A DNA stretch of 64,000 nt, taken from contig NC_053119.1 of the NCBI RefSeq assembly GCF_010015445.1, positions 22,777,050 through 22,841,049 on the forward strand. Reading direction: 5' to 3'. Below, in pieces: positions 1-64,000 of this stretch. The number at the start of each line of letters is the position of its first letter. Position 1 is the first letter of the stretch. This DNA is from Perca fluviatilis (lineage: Eukaryota; Chordata; Actinopteri; Perciformes; Percidae). The position numbers and the translations under genes are program-made. Under the pieces are notes generated by a model. It was not told the origin of the DNA. It ran no database searches and saw nothing but the letters and a program-made list of their open reading frames with translations.

Positions 1-1330
1 ACACTTATGTAAAATCGGCGCATTGGCGTTGTGCGAGTGCGATTTGGGCAAAAATAGAAAATCTGATTTCAACCAGTCTATAGAGAAAGGGACTACATTC
101 TTTACCCTTTTCTGTTTGAGGAAGGGGGGGGAGAGGGCCAGCAGCACGCAACGTCCACTCTGCTTTTCCCGGCGCCAACGCGCCGATCCGCCAAACATCC
201 ACAGCTATCCTCCGGCTCCGCTGTCCTGCCCGTCTATCTGTGCTCCGTCCTGCACTCCTGTAGCGTCCCCAACGTTTCTTTTTCGCTCTCTATCCGCTCC
301 TCTTTCCTCCTTGTGTCTCAGCCATTCATTATCAAAATGCGCTCCCGGTGTGTTGTATGGAAAGCGCGTTCCGTGTTCCTCCAGCATCTCTCCTGATGAG
401 ATCTGCCTCAGGTGCGCTGGGAGGAGTCTTCCGTTCTGTGCCAGGCAAACCAAAACACCACACTATATACAAAATAAAACACCCGAAACACCACACTATA
501 TACAACATAAGAAAACTCTGGCTGTCTGGCTCCACTTTGTGACATATGTAAAAAGTATAAATATAGGCTATAAAATATGAAGAAGAATTATAAAGGCCTA
601 TGGATATGCAGCCTACAAGATTTACATTACTGTATTAACAGAATTGTGATGAACAGTACTAAATAGAAGCAGAACTGCAACAAACTATATTGTACACTAA
701 ATATTAAAACAGAGAATATTGCACAGAATGTGAAGTATTGCACTACACTACAGGGTCCAGTTTAATAACAAAGGGTCCATGTGTCAGACACTTTACTATG
801 TCGTGGCCACAAGATAGTATCTTGAGGCCACGAGATAGTATCTTGATAGTCCCATGGACCGGAAGTACAAGGGCGGAACTTCGGCTCTATTATTGATGTT
901 GTTTTATTCCAAAACTCATGCACCTGTTCACACTCCCAGACCGTGTCAAAACTCACAATTTCAAGACATCGCTTTGGGCTTTGGGTAGTTGGGATGGCTG
1001 TTTTTCACTTTTTGACGTTGCATTGAAAAAACAATATGATATAATTTGATAATTAATCAATAATTGCATATACAATACACTGGTGACACAAACACATTTG
1101 TCTAAGTTAAGTGTTACTGCTGGTCCTGTCCTTCATTTGTGAAGTGAAGGGGCGTTAAAACAAGAAGTCGGCCATTTTGTGGTTGTGCTTGGTGGTAAGT
1201 GTTGCCCAGCCCCATGTGTGATAAAATCCGTCTAAAAATGACAGCACGGTGAAGCAGCTGAGGTCAGAGTGCAGGAAGAGAGGGCGGAGGTCACTCATTC
1301 ATCAATTAAACACACACCACTTAGCTAATG

Positions 1331-1402
<72 letters not shown>

Positions 1403-2770
1403 ACCAGGTGCTATTACTGGGTCATAATTTCACTTTTTTGTGTTGGTATTAGCTTTAGGTAAACTGTATAAAACCCCCTCCCTCCCTTCTCCCTCCTCAC
1501 CCACTTACTGCACCAACACATGCTCGCTTTATCTTGCAAAGTGCACACATTCAAACATATTGCTGTAGAGTGCGTTCCCTGGGGTAATGAGGCACAGAAA
1601 GTGCAAGATGCTTACCTGTGTATGTCTGGGTGAATTACGAGCACTCAACACTGACCAGTAACTGTGTGCGTGCGCGTGGCCATTTTCAGCTTAACTGGAA
1701 GAAAGTAGAGTGACTGAGTAAGAGGAAAAGAGTAAAGACTAGAATGGTTCGAGGCAAAGGCCAGGAGCGAGATTGAAGCCCATGACTCGTCCAAATGTCT
1801 GGTATTAGGACTTTTTAAGGAAAAGCACAGGTGTAATAAATAACATTATTAATGGCTGCATTGCATGGACATGAGCCTTACTGGGGGGCACTTAAAACGA
1901 ACAAATCTTGTAACTAAATACATGATCCAATAATTCTTAATGTCAGATATTTCATTATTTTATTTTAATATTTAATCTCCTTTATGACTCTGGTTATTGT
2001 TTTATTTGTCACTTGATTGTTGCTTGTCTGGCTTTAGACGTTTTGTTCTTGTATGTTGGTTGTGTGGTTGTCTTGCTATCAGTGTTTCTGGTTCTCAGGT
2101 CTCTCAGTGACAATATCTGATTAAATACAGTTAAATAGAAAAGAGCCATCATTAATAAAAGTAATTCCACCTGTGCTTTTCCTTCTACAGTAAGTCGAAA
2201 TGTCCACTGTGAAAAAGGCATATAGACTTTGGATCTGTGTGAAGTTGGAGCCACTGTAAAAAAATAAAAAAATAAAAAAAGATACTACAGGTGGGAGCCA
2301 GTTGTCCAGTTGCTCATGATATGTGTCCCTTTTAAGATGGTCATATCATTTAAAAAAATACAGTGGGTTTGAAGATTATATATTTTTTTTTTATCAAAGC
2401 AGCAGAGGCTAATATATCTTGATCCAAAACCTTGGATCCTACACCTCCTCATAATGCAACTCAATAGAAAAATACTAATGCCGCGTTCATGTCTTAACGC
2501 AGTGACCATTATTACAGTGTCCGACTTGTAAATAGAATTCAACATCCAAGTCATAATTACTATAGGAAACCAATTTTTCAATCAAAATTTCATCAATGCC
2601 TCACGTTAGCTCAAATCCGTTGTTCAAGGTAATTAAACCCAAATTGAATGGATATAGAGCTACATTGACCTTCAAGATAGTTACTTATAACTACACATTT
2701 TTCTTCTCATGGTCAGTTCTCTAGATTGTAAAGAAAAAATAGTAGTAGGATATTAATGTAAATTTTTGGG
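1..2770. other. Intergenic DNA upstream of srpk2, no gene recognised
   Basis: The first 450 bp are fairly GC-rich with several open frames, none resembling a known protein. A short direct repeat (AAACACCACACTATATACAA) occurs at about 450-510. At 800-845 the unit GGCCACAAGATAGTATCTTG is nearly repeated in tandem. A (CA)n lies at 1333-1400. Nothing else stands out. Confidence 0.5.
1333..1400. repeat. (CA)n microsatellite
   Basis: About 68 bp of uninterrupted CA. Confidence 0.95.
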
Positions 2771-2773
2771 TCA

Positions 2774-2915
2774 GTCTCTAGCTCACCCAGTAAGAGCGTG
2801 CGCCCCATGTTGGCTGAGTCCTGCAGCGGCCTGTGTTCGAATCCGACCTGCGGCCCTTTGCTGCGTGTCATCCCCCTTTCGTGTGGATCCACTGCCACTA
2901 TAATAAAGGGAAAAG
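2774..2915 (+). repeat. tRNA-derived SINE remnant
   Basis: It has a pol III A-box-like TAGCTCACCCAGTAAGAGC and B-box GTGTTCGAATCC, followed by the tail CCTGCGGCCCTTTGCTGCGT and ...AATAAAGGGAAAAGC. This arrangement matches a common fish tRNA-derived SINE. It cannot be a tRNA gene, as there is no cloverleaf. Confidence 0.75.
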
Positions 2916-2967
2916 CTCCAATTTTATATATAGCATTTAAAGACATTATTCATTGAACCATTTGCTT

Positions 2968-3081
<114 letters not shown>

Positions 3082-3541
3082 CAGATTAACATCCAGATCC
3101 AGTATCCACTGGCTATGTCATGCAGTCTGAATTGTAGAGTCCCATAGGCATGTCTCCATATGGAAGTCTGTAGCAAAGAAAAAGAGATGCTGTAAGGCAG
3201 ACCTGAGGCTATCAGTATGTCAATCAATCTGGACACTGGCACGTTTTGCATCATCTATCGTTTTTCTGCTGGCCTGTGAGTAGGAAGATCTGGGCACTGA
3301 TAAGATGGAGGAACGTTTAACAGTTCATTTACACATACTACGAACAACATGATGATACAAAGTTGGTTAAATATCTGCAAAATATCCCTTTTATATAAGA
3401 AACTTTGGTTGTATGTAATTGTGTGTGATTGTGTTTCTCTCCACTTGGGGGCAGTGTTTTCTCTGCAGACAGTAACAACAAGGCTGCTGACACAAAGAGC
3501 AGTGTCACTGTTAAAGTGGAAGCATCTTACTCGCCTGTGTT

Positions 3542-3543
<2 letters not shown>

Positions 3544-3610
<67 letters not shown>

Positions 3611-3626
3611 CACACACACACACACA
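3544..3626. repeat. (CA)n microsatellite
   Basis: CA run to 3607, then AAAA and a second short CA run. Confidence 0.95.
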
Positions 3627-4389
3627 ATATCCATTGTGTATGCATAGGTCTACTTGTCAGTATGATTGTGCTTTGCTGTGACTTCTGTCTGTGGCTTCAC
3701 TTGTGTGTTTGAGTGTACTGTTTGTCCAGGAGCTATTTGCAATGGGACCTGTGTGTGTTTGTGTGTGTTTGTGTGTTTGCATGCATAAACCCCTTCTCTC
3801 GCCCCAGCATCCACCAAGCAGTCAGAAGAAGTAGGCCGCTTAAAGATAGCTCCTGGCAGCCTCAATACTGGCTCCCAAAATATATCTGCTCATGAGAGTC
3901 ATCATCTCGCTCCCTCCCCCATCTTTTTTATTCTTCTTTTGCTCCTTCGCCTTTTAGGACAAGAAATAAAAATAAAAATCAGCCTTTGAATTTGCAAATT
4001 GATACCCTCTGTGAATGTCCTGAGGTGTGGATGTATATGTGCATGTGTTTCTTTTCACGTAAATGAGCTTTTTGGTTTTTGGGGGTCTCGCTTAGAGGTC
4101 ATGACCATGGAAAGGTGACATCAGAAATGTACCACAGCATTCTTCAAAATTAGGGGTTTCATTGGTGAGCTTTGTCTATGCTCTGACCCACTGGAGAAAT
4201 GTGTACTTCACAATCATCTTGGGCTTTTCAAATGTCTAGTTTTGGCTAAAAAATATTCACTTTAGAATGATATAAAACAGAGAAAAGCAGAAACACTAGG
4301 GTAGAAGGGATTTTTTTTAAACAACTTAAACGATGCATTGAGTAATTAATTAAATTGTGAAACAGCTAAAAGATCAATTGTTTCAGCAC

Positions 4390-5115
4390 TAGGGCTGAGC
4401 GATTAATTGCATTTGCAATAAAATTGCGATTTGTTAAAATTAGATTTTCTAATCGCAAAACCTGTGATTAGTCTCTGGTCACGTGACACGCCAGAGTAAA
4501 ACATTTTGCAAAGAAAGCATCAACTTGCCAAGTTGCTGCGCAGCGTAAGGTATTATTGTGCAAAACCTGCCCTGCTAACATTGCTACTTCACGGGGCAAC
4601 ACTACTAACACTAACCTGTATCAGCACTTAAAAAACCCATCACAAAGCCATGTACGATAGTTGCATAGCTAAAATCCCGAACACCATGTATGTCAAGTAA
4701 GCAAATACCACCTGACGGGGATCACTGACCACATAAGCATAACTTCATATGACCGCGCTGTACTTCAGAACAGAACGTGGAAATTACTCAAGGAGTAACA
4801 TAGTTTATTGTGAAAGATATGATGCACCTCAGTACGGTGACCAAGCCTGGGCACACGGCTTTGATAAATACACTGGATAAGCGGTACATGTACACTTCAT
4901 TTCATCAATATAATAACATACAGGCCTGGCCTACAGGAAAGAACAGTTCATGTTTATTCTACCTTATATTGTGTTGGTCATACGATACAGTGATTTATTG
5001 TTTGTCTTTGTTGAATAATACAGCAGATAAAGAGCTTAAAAAATTCACATTTTAAATCACAATTGCAATATTGGTTAAAAAAAATTTGATTATTTTCCAA
5101 AATTGTTCAGCTCTA
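4390..5115. mobile_element. hAT-type non-autonomous transposon, 726 bp
   Basis: It starts TAGGGCTGAGCGATT and ends AATTGTTCAGCTCTA, imperfect terminal inverted repeats. It is flanked by TTCAGCAC (4382-4389) and TTCAGTAC (5116-5123), a 7/8 match to the 8-bp target duplication typical of hAT elements. No transposase frame survives. Confidence 0.75.
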
Positions 5116-5123
5116 TTCAGTAC

Positions 5124-58662
<53,539 letters not shown>

Positions 58663-60815
58663 CCGCAATCTCTGATCAGACGCCCTCCTCCCCTTGTCCA
58701 CCAACAGTTAGCCCAAACATCAGCTGCTGGTGGCAGCCTATGGAACAACAGCATGGAGACAAACAGAGTCAGAGTAGATGATTAAGACTTCTTCTTTCTT
58801 GCCCTATCCCACGCATCCATTACATGCTTAATCTGAGTAGGCTTAAGTCCCACACAAGTCCCTCATCTTTTCCTATAAGGAATGTGAAGACAAGCTTATG
58901 GAGATAACATGACATAGTAGCTGTGTTTTCCAAAACATCTCCCCAAAAGATAATTTGAAGATGGATGCTGCTCACGTAAATCGGAGAAGTCAGGCACTAT
59001 CTGAAAGTGATTTGCTTTCCTTCTTCTCTTCTGTCATCAAGATGTCAGCCAGTCCCTTCCATCTAATCTCCTCCAAATTCTCAGTTTTACCTTGTTTGGA
59101 TCCAGTCATGGACCACTGACAGCTGCTGATCTTTTTAATGACGTGAAAGAAAAGTCAACGAGAAGCTCCATCTGCCATGACCTTTACATAGCCAGGGCCT
59201 CCGAGACGGACAGGTTTGTGTGTTTTTGGGAGAGATATGTGCCTGTGCTCAAGATCTGCCAACGTGGACCCAAGTTTACACCATGATTTCTTCCAAAAAT
59301 CCGATCCCAAAAAGCCCCTCTTACATGTTTGGTTATCCATTACCCCCCTCCTAAATGAGCTGCTCGCTCCTGCTGGGGGCCACCTCAGAGAACTGGAGGG
59401 CAGCCAGTCCTCCAGGGAGCACCCCACTGACAGTTGCCACTCTGACAAAGACGAACAGAAAAAGTGCAGGATGAGCAAAAAAAAAAAAAAAAATTCAAAC
59501 AATTCAATGCGGAGGAAGACCGCTTGGTCTTTAAAGACTATTTTTAAAATGCATGGAGAGACTGATGGATCAGCATGAATGGATATGTCAAAGGGGCAAT
59601 GGATGCATTATTTTATTTGTGCATTTCGCTGGTTTCTTTCCCATTTCATCACCTCTCTTGGACATACGGTCAGAAAGAATTCTGTTAGGATATTTTGGTG
59701 CCCCCTCTGAGGAAGCTAACTATGTTACAACCCCTTCTTCTCCAACTTTTGACATTCCTAAATCTTGGTCCTGTGCCATCATTCCTGACTTTGATTTCCA
59801 GGAACACTTCTGTTGAGTCCTTCTGTGGCACGTTTACCTGATCTGATTGGTACTATCCCCCCCTTTTTTCCCTATAGAGGAACCCTTTGATCCCTAAGCT
59901 ACTCCAGAAAGGGGATGGTCACGTGGATGTTGCACTTGTCTTTGTAGATGTCCTTCAGGGATTTGAAACCTTTGTACATAGAACTGAGATCTTGCAACGC
60001 AGATAAGCAACTGTGGACAAAGTTTCAACACACAAGCATCATTCCAAAAACAGAAGATGATGTTGGCATATCTTGACTTCCTCTGATACAATGGGGGGCG
60101 GGGAGGCGGGCCGCCATAGCTCCGGCCCCGGAGGAATGTTCAGACTGAAAAGTGCCACCTGGTGGCTGAATGAGAGTACTGCATTGCCACACACTGCTGC
60201 TGCTCTCAGTGCCAACGCTCCAGACGTTCCACTATACAGTATCTCTCCACTTAATCTCTATTTCTCTGTCACACACACACACACACACACCACACACACA
60301 CACACACTTGCATCATCACAATTAGTCCAGTTGCCTATTTTTCGCAATAAATGAAAAAAAGATGAGTATAAGTAAATTGTGAGATATTTTTAAAAACTAT
60401 TTAATTCATTAAAAAAAAGAAAACAACTTCTCTCTGGTTGTTGTGACCGTGACAGAATCTCGTCTTATACTGAGGTGATTGTGTTTGTCTTTTAGAGATG
60501 TTTTTATTTCTTTTGTCATTATTATTAATTATTATTATTGAAAGATTTTTTTACACAGCTGTCACCTCTCCCCTCCCTCCTTACTTGAACAGTGCTGCTC
60601 TGTCGGGGCTCTTGATGGTGAATCACCATTGGTGATACAAAAAAATTCAACAGTTTTGCAATAAAGGGTATGTGATGAGTTTTTTTTGCACCAAAACCTC
60701 CTGATCTCACTCTTTCAGCCATGCTGACTGTTCTTCCTGATGACATTGACAGAATCACGTCTCTTGTCTGTGTTTTTCATTGACAGATTTAATAAAATTG
60801 TAAATTAATGGATCC
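58663..60815 (+). other. srpk2: srpk2 3' UTR
   Basis: No coding potential follows the stop. AATAAA occurs at 60346-60351 and at 60791-60796. The second, followed by a T/G-rich stretch, would give a UTR of about 2.1 kb; the first about 1.7 kb. A (CA)n tract lies at 60271-60306. Open frames here (for example 59216-59578) are not recognisable proteins. Confidence 0.7.
60791..60796 (+). terminator. srpk2: Candidate distal polyadenylation signal of srpk2
   Basis: AATAAA in an A/T-rich context 2.1 kb after the srpk2 stop. An alternative proximal AATAAA is at 60346-60351. Assigned by motif only. Confidence 0.55.
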
Positions 60816-60945
60816 TGTGCCCTTGATGTAGTGAATTTTCTGCTTTGAAGCTACATCAGTGAACTACTTAGAGAATGAGAAAACTTACAACTGGTCACTA
60901 CAGGCAACAAAGGAAAGAAAAAGAGCAATTAGCATAAATTCCTTT

Positions 60946-60951
60946 TTTATT
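60946..60951 (-). terminator. adck2: Candidate polyadenylation signal of adck2
   Basis: TTTATT on the + strand is AATAAA on the - strand, 668 bp beyond the stop codon of the convergent gene. Assigned by motif only. Confidence 0.45.
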
Positions 60952-61618
60952 GATATGCATAATTCATACAAGTGTTCACACTATTTTAAAAGTTAAAAGA
61001 CATGGGTCAGTTGTGAGTACAACAAGCCAAAAGCTTCACATGGTCAATGTTACAGTACATTGTGATTCCCACTAAAGCAAATGGCCCATTAGATAACATA
61101 ATCTAAAATACATAAAAAGAGGTGAGTGATAAAACACATCCTGAGATCAATACTAAATCATTAAAAAGTAAAACTAGGGATTTTCGCAGTATTTTCTTTT
61201 ACATTGTAAATCACTACAAATGGTCTCTGATGCCATCTGTGTGTCTGGCAATGTGTCTGAGTCCATTAGCACTCAATAAAAAAGTGATGACTCATGTAAA
61301 GCGCACATGCGCTCATCCATTAGGCTCAGTTAGACGTGCCTGGAGGATTATTTTCCTGTGGGTGAAACCAGACGGTGGATGATAAAATTCAAGAGTAACA
61401 GTGATGAAAGTTGTATACACCACCAATGTAAAAGTAAATGAGGTATTTAGGGCACTGCTAAAATGTAGTGATGACACAGTGATCCTTTGAGCTACAGTGG
61501 AATCTTATATACACATGTACATCATCAATCTATGTATGCAGTATATATACCTTAGTACCTGTGTGTACTTAACAGGTGCTAGTCTGTGTGTGATCCATTG
61601 TGCTTCAGTGTGTGTGTG

Positions 61619-61759
61619 TCAGAACACTGAGGCACAGTTCTTTAGCAGTAGGGGTTTGATCAAATCCAAGATGTCTAAGTTCGGGTCAAGTGACCTGCCG
61701 AGACCCTCCAGCACCATGATGGCAAACACTATGGAGGCAAAATTACTCTCCAGCTTCAC
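61619..61759 (-). CDS. adck2: adck2 last coding exon and stop
   Basis: 46 codons plus TGA: VKLESNFASIVFAIMVLEGL, GRSLDPNLDILDLIKPLLLK, NCASVF. The acceptor is TTTTTCTAG. 3' UTR presumably continues to about 60930. Confidence 0.9.
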   Translation of the reverse strand: MKLESNFASIVFAIMVLEGLGRSLDPNLDILDLIKPLLLKNCASVF

Positions 61760-63552
61760 CTAGAAAAACAATCAACATCAAGGTTAATAGCTCAGCAACC
61801 ACCTTTTTGCAAAGTTATCACATCACGATTTTAATAAGCTTTATCCTTTTGATAGTCAAAAGCTCTCTCTTTATCAACGAGGGGGCGGGGGGGACACTTA
61901 TTTGCTGCATGACAATGATTGTTCAGTCATCATAACAAATGTAACGTGATATTTTACCTTGTGTTTGATGAGTAGACCAAATACTCTGGAAAGCAAATCA
62001 CCCACTTGGAACTAAACAAAACAAAAACACAGTCAACAAAAATTCATCAATAGTAATCAGTGATTGTTATTCCCTAAAGTCACTGACCACCATGACCAAC
62101 CAATACCTATGAACTACGTATCAGTTACTTCACCACAACGTTTTCTGATAAGAATGGATGGGCCTTTGCAAAGCAGTAGTAACTGCTAAGAGAATGAGTA
62201 TTACACGGAGTGAAATTTGCGCACGTTTTCTACACAGGGACAGTGAGAACAGGACAGAAAGCAAATAAAAGAAACAAACAGTGCTTATTAGAGGATAGCA
62301 GAGCCCACACGAAGCACACAATAGAAGCCAGAAGAAAAGGAGATCTCAAAACTATGGTATATTATTGTAATAATCACAGAACAATGGCAAATATATTTCT
62401 TTTCAAATGGAACATAATAGTTCAATGAATGATTAGTAAACATGATAATCATGGCCAACATGGTAGCCATCATCATGCGACCCGGAATCAGAAACACAAA
62501 TCGGACAAAATAATGCTGCGTTCCAGACACAATTTTTAGCCCGTAAGTTACGACTCCAAGTCACGACTCACGACTTGGTAGCGTTCCAGGGTTCATGTTA
62601 GGCTACCTAACGTTAACGTTAGTGTTAGCTAGTGGCTACGCTAACGTTGACGTTAGCTAGCACTAGCTGATACTAGCGATTTCTCGTCGGCGACATATTG
62701 TGGGCTTCATTTAATACACAATTGTATGTGTATTGTTTTGATTACAATGTGCGGAATTACTTTACGTTGCCTATTTATTTCTATTTCACCGGCGTCTGTA
62801 CAGCATCAACAGGGGGTTGCCATTGTTGTTTATGTGTGTGTGAGACGTCAAAACCTACAACGATCTGGTACGAGTTCGTGGGTAGTAAGTTACGGGTTTG
62901 ACTGCCGTTCCAGGGCACTTTGACGGGTAGGAGGTTGTGAAAACACGGGTTACGGGTTGCCTGGAACGCAGCGTAAGAATGCACAAATCAAGGTTAGTAC
63001 CTTTCCCAGAGAAAGGGTGCTGCCGAGGGCTTGATCCACCAGCTGGGCCATCTCCTTCTTAAACTGTGGCACGTCTTGGCACTCATTGGCCCGAGCATGA
63101 TTCAGGAGCAACTCTGCCACTCGCTCACCCTGAAGAAAGAAAAACAAAACCACAGAGACAGACCTACAGATTACATTCCTTTCTTGTTTGCCATTTTTAA
63201 GGATTTTTAAGGAGTTAAAGGCTGACTGGATTTGCTGTGGAAAAAAGTTTAAAATGTAGAAATGTGTAAAACAAATTTGAAAGTATGTTCTGATCATAGA
63301 ATGTATACATTCCTTTAAAAAGGGGGAAATGTCTAAATTTCCATATTTCCACACAGATTTATTCCTGAAATTCCTCATTGTGTCATTATATTAGAATTAG
63401 AATAGAAAGTAGATGGCCAGATAACACTCCTTTTAATCAGAATAATTTACAGACACAGTAACAGTACCCTACATAGGCTTTTTGTATTTTATCGTTTTAG
63501 TCTTGGCCCTTTGGGGACAGATAAAAGTTGAACAGTAAATACTATAATAGTC

Positions 63553-63632
<80 letters not shown>

Positions 63633-64000
63633 CTAATTGACTATTATAGTATAGTATACACATACACACACAAACACCATATATATGAGATTTATACCAT
63701 ATATATGACATTTAAAACATGATTTTGTGTGACATGCATGTGTGACAGTTAAGACGCTAATTAAAACATTCAAAAAACATCAAAATATCCCAGTCTTCTG
63801 TTGATGTCCAGTCAGATGCACCAATGTACAGTATCCAGGCTATTCTACTGTCATAGTTCAGCATAACACTTCACGTATGTACTCTTTCTCTCATTACCTG
63901 ATGCAGCACCACAGCCGTGAAGACAGCTTTTAAGTTGGCAAGATCGGTGTCACTGAGCTGGGCTACGATGCCAGCATCCAGCAGCACCAACTGAATAGGA
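61619..64000 (-). CDS. adck2: ADCK2, aarF-domain (UbiB/COQ8 family) atypical kinase, 3' part, runs off the right edge
   Basis: Four - strand exons (64000-63898, 63129-63001, 62011-61958, 61759-61619) join in frame with GT/AG borders and encode the last 141 residues. The first carries LVLLDAGIVAQL, whose DAG is the DFG-like metal-binding motif of the UbiB/COQ8 family. Next come ERVAELLLNHARANECQDV, FQVGDLLSRVFGLLIKHK and VKLESNFASIVFAIMVLEGL followed by GRSLDPNLDIL. These match my memory of the ADCK2 C-terminus closely (NHARA, KVKLESNFASIV, LGRSLDP), better than ADCK1 or ADCK5. ADCK2 is mitochondrial and has been linked to coenzyme Q and lipid oxidation. The N-terminal majority lies outside the window. 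It converges on srpk2. Confidence 0.87.
61958..62011 (-). CDS. adck2: adck2 exon, 54 nt
   Basis: 18 codons: FQVGDLLSRVFGLLIKHK. The acceptor is TTGTTTAG and the donor AAG|GTAAAA. Phase 0 at both ends. Confidence 0.85.
62514..62973. mobile_element. PIF/Harbinger-like MITE in adck2 intron, 460 bp
   Basis: Ends TGCTGCGTTCCAGAC and GCCTGGAACGCAGCG are inverted repeats, flanked by TAA at 62511-62513 and 62974-62976. It ends 27 bp before the adck2 exon donor at 63001 (- strand). Confidence 0.8.
63001..63129 (-). CDS. adck2: adck2 exon, HARANE motif
   Basis: 129 nt, 43 codons: GERVAELLLNHARANECQDV, PQFKKEMAQLVDQALGSTLS, LGK. The acceptor is TTTCTTCAG and the donor AAG|GTACTA, both on the - strand. 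Confidence 0.88.
63541..63653. repeat. (AT)n flanked by inverted repeats (cruciform-prone)
   Basis: ACTATAATAGTCAATTATAT on the left and ATAACTAATTGACTATTATAGT on the right are near-perfect inverted arms around about 74 bp of AT. It lies in an adck2 intron. (Right arm shown in part.). Confidence 0.85.
63898..64000 (-). CDS. adck2: adck2 exon with DAG motif (5' border beyond window)
   Basis: Codes PIQLVLLDAGIVAQLSDTDL then ANLKAVFTAVVLHQ. Its donor is CAG|GTAATG on the - strand (63897 downward). The Asp of DAG is the expected metal-binding residue. Confidence 0.88.

Noticed and set aside
23..580. 185-codon frame at the left edge
   Set aside because: Composition and sequence resemble no family I know; no splice or promoter context supports it.
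2774..2850. Possible tRNA gene (A-box and B-box present)
   Set aside because: No complete cloverleaf, and it is followed by a typical SINE tail.
59216..59578. 120-codon frame after the srpk2 stop
   Set aside because: Lies in the 3' UTR with poly(A)-encoded lysines and no known domain.

Overview
This window is nuclear DNA from a ray-finned fish, most likely a teleost. Long introns, dense (CA)n/(GT)n microsatellites, tRNA-derived SINEs and many short non-autonomous DNA transposons with intact target-site duplications all point that way. No bacterial operons, CRISPR arrays, rRNA genes or functional tRNA genes were seen.

One gene fills most of the window. It is a complete srpk2 gene (SR-protein kinase 2) on the + strand, with the start codon at 7817 and the stop codon ending at 58662. 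I could place 15 coding exons. All have GT/AG borders, and their lengths sum to 2616 nt (871 codons plus stop) with consistent phases. Both kinase lobes are intact (Gly-rich loop, K108, E123, D212, DLG D713). The spacer between the lobes is enlarged by a Glu/Asp-rich stretch, so the protein is about 180 residues longer than human SRPK2 as I remember it (about 688 aa). The most interesting feature is a second, equally long (93 nt), open and phase-matched copy of exon 14 at 55020-55112. It resembles the SRPK1 version of the same segment, which makes the pair look like alternative cassettes for the substrate-docking region.

Layout: 1-6900 is intergenic DNA with repeats (one SINE, one hAT element, microsatellites). 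6900-7854 is the purine-rich 5' end of srpk2 with exon 1. 7855-35299 is a 27.4 kb first intron with hAT and Harbinger elements, two TTAA-bounded elements, a 0.7 kb duplicated segment and a CRE/TATA cluster that may be an internal promoter. 35300-58662 holds exons 2-15, interrupted by a decayed Tc1 transposon, several MITEs and a SINE. 58663 to about 60815 is the srpk2 3' UTR.

From about 60946 to the right edge lies the 3' part of a second gene on the - strand. Four exons match my recollection of ADCK2, a mitochondrial UbiB/COQ8-family atypical kinase. The two genes converge tail to tail, with candidate polyadenylation signals only about 150 bp apart. They have no obvious shared pathway. All assignments come from reading the sequence and from memory of the families; no alignment or database search was run.
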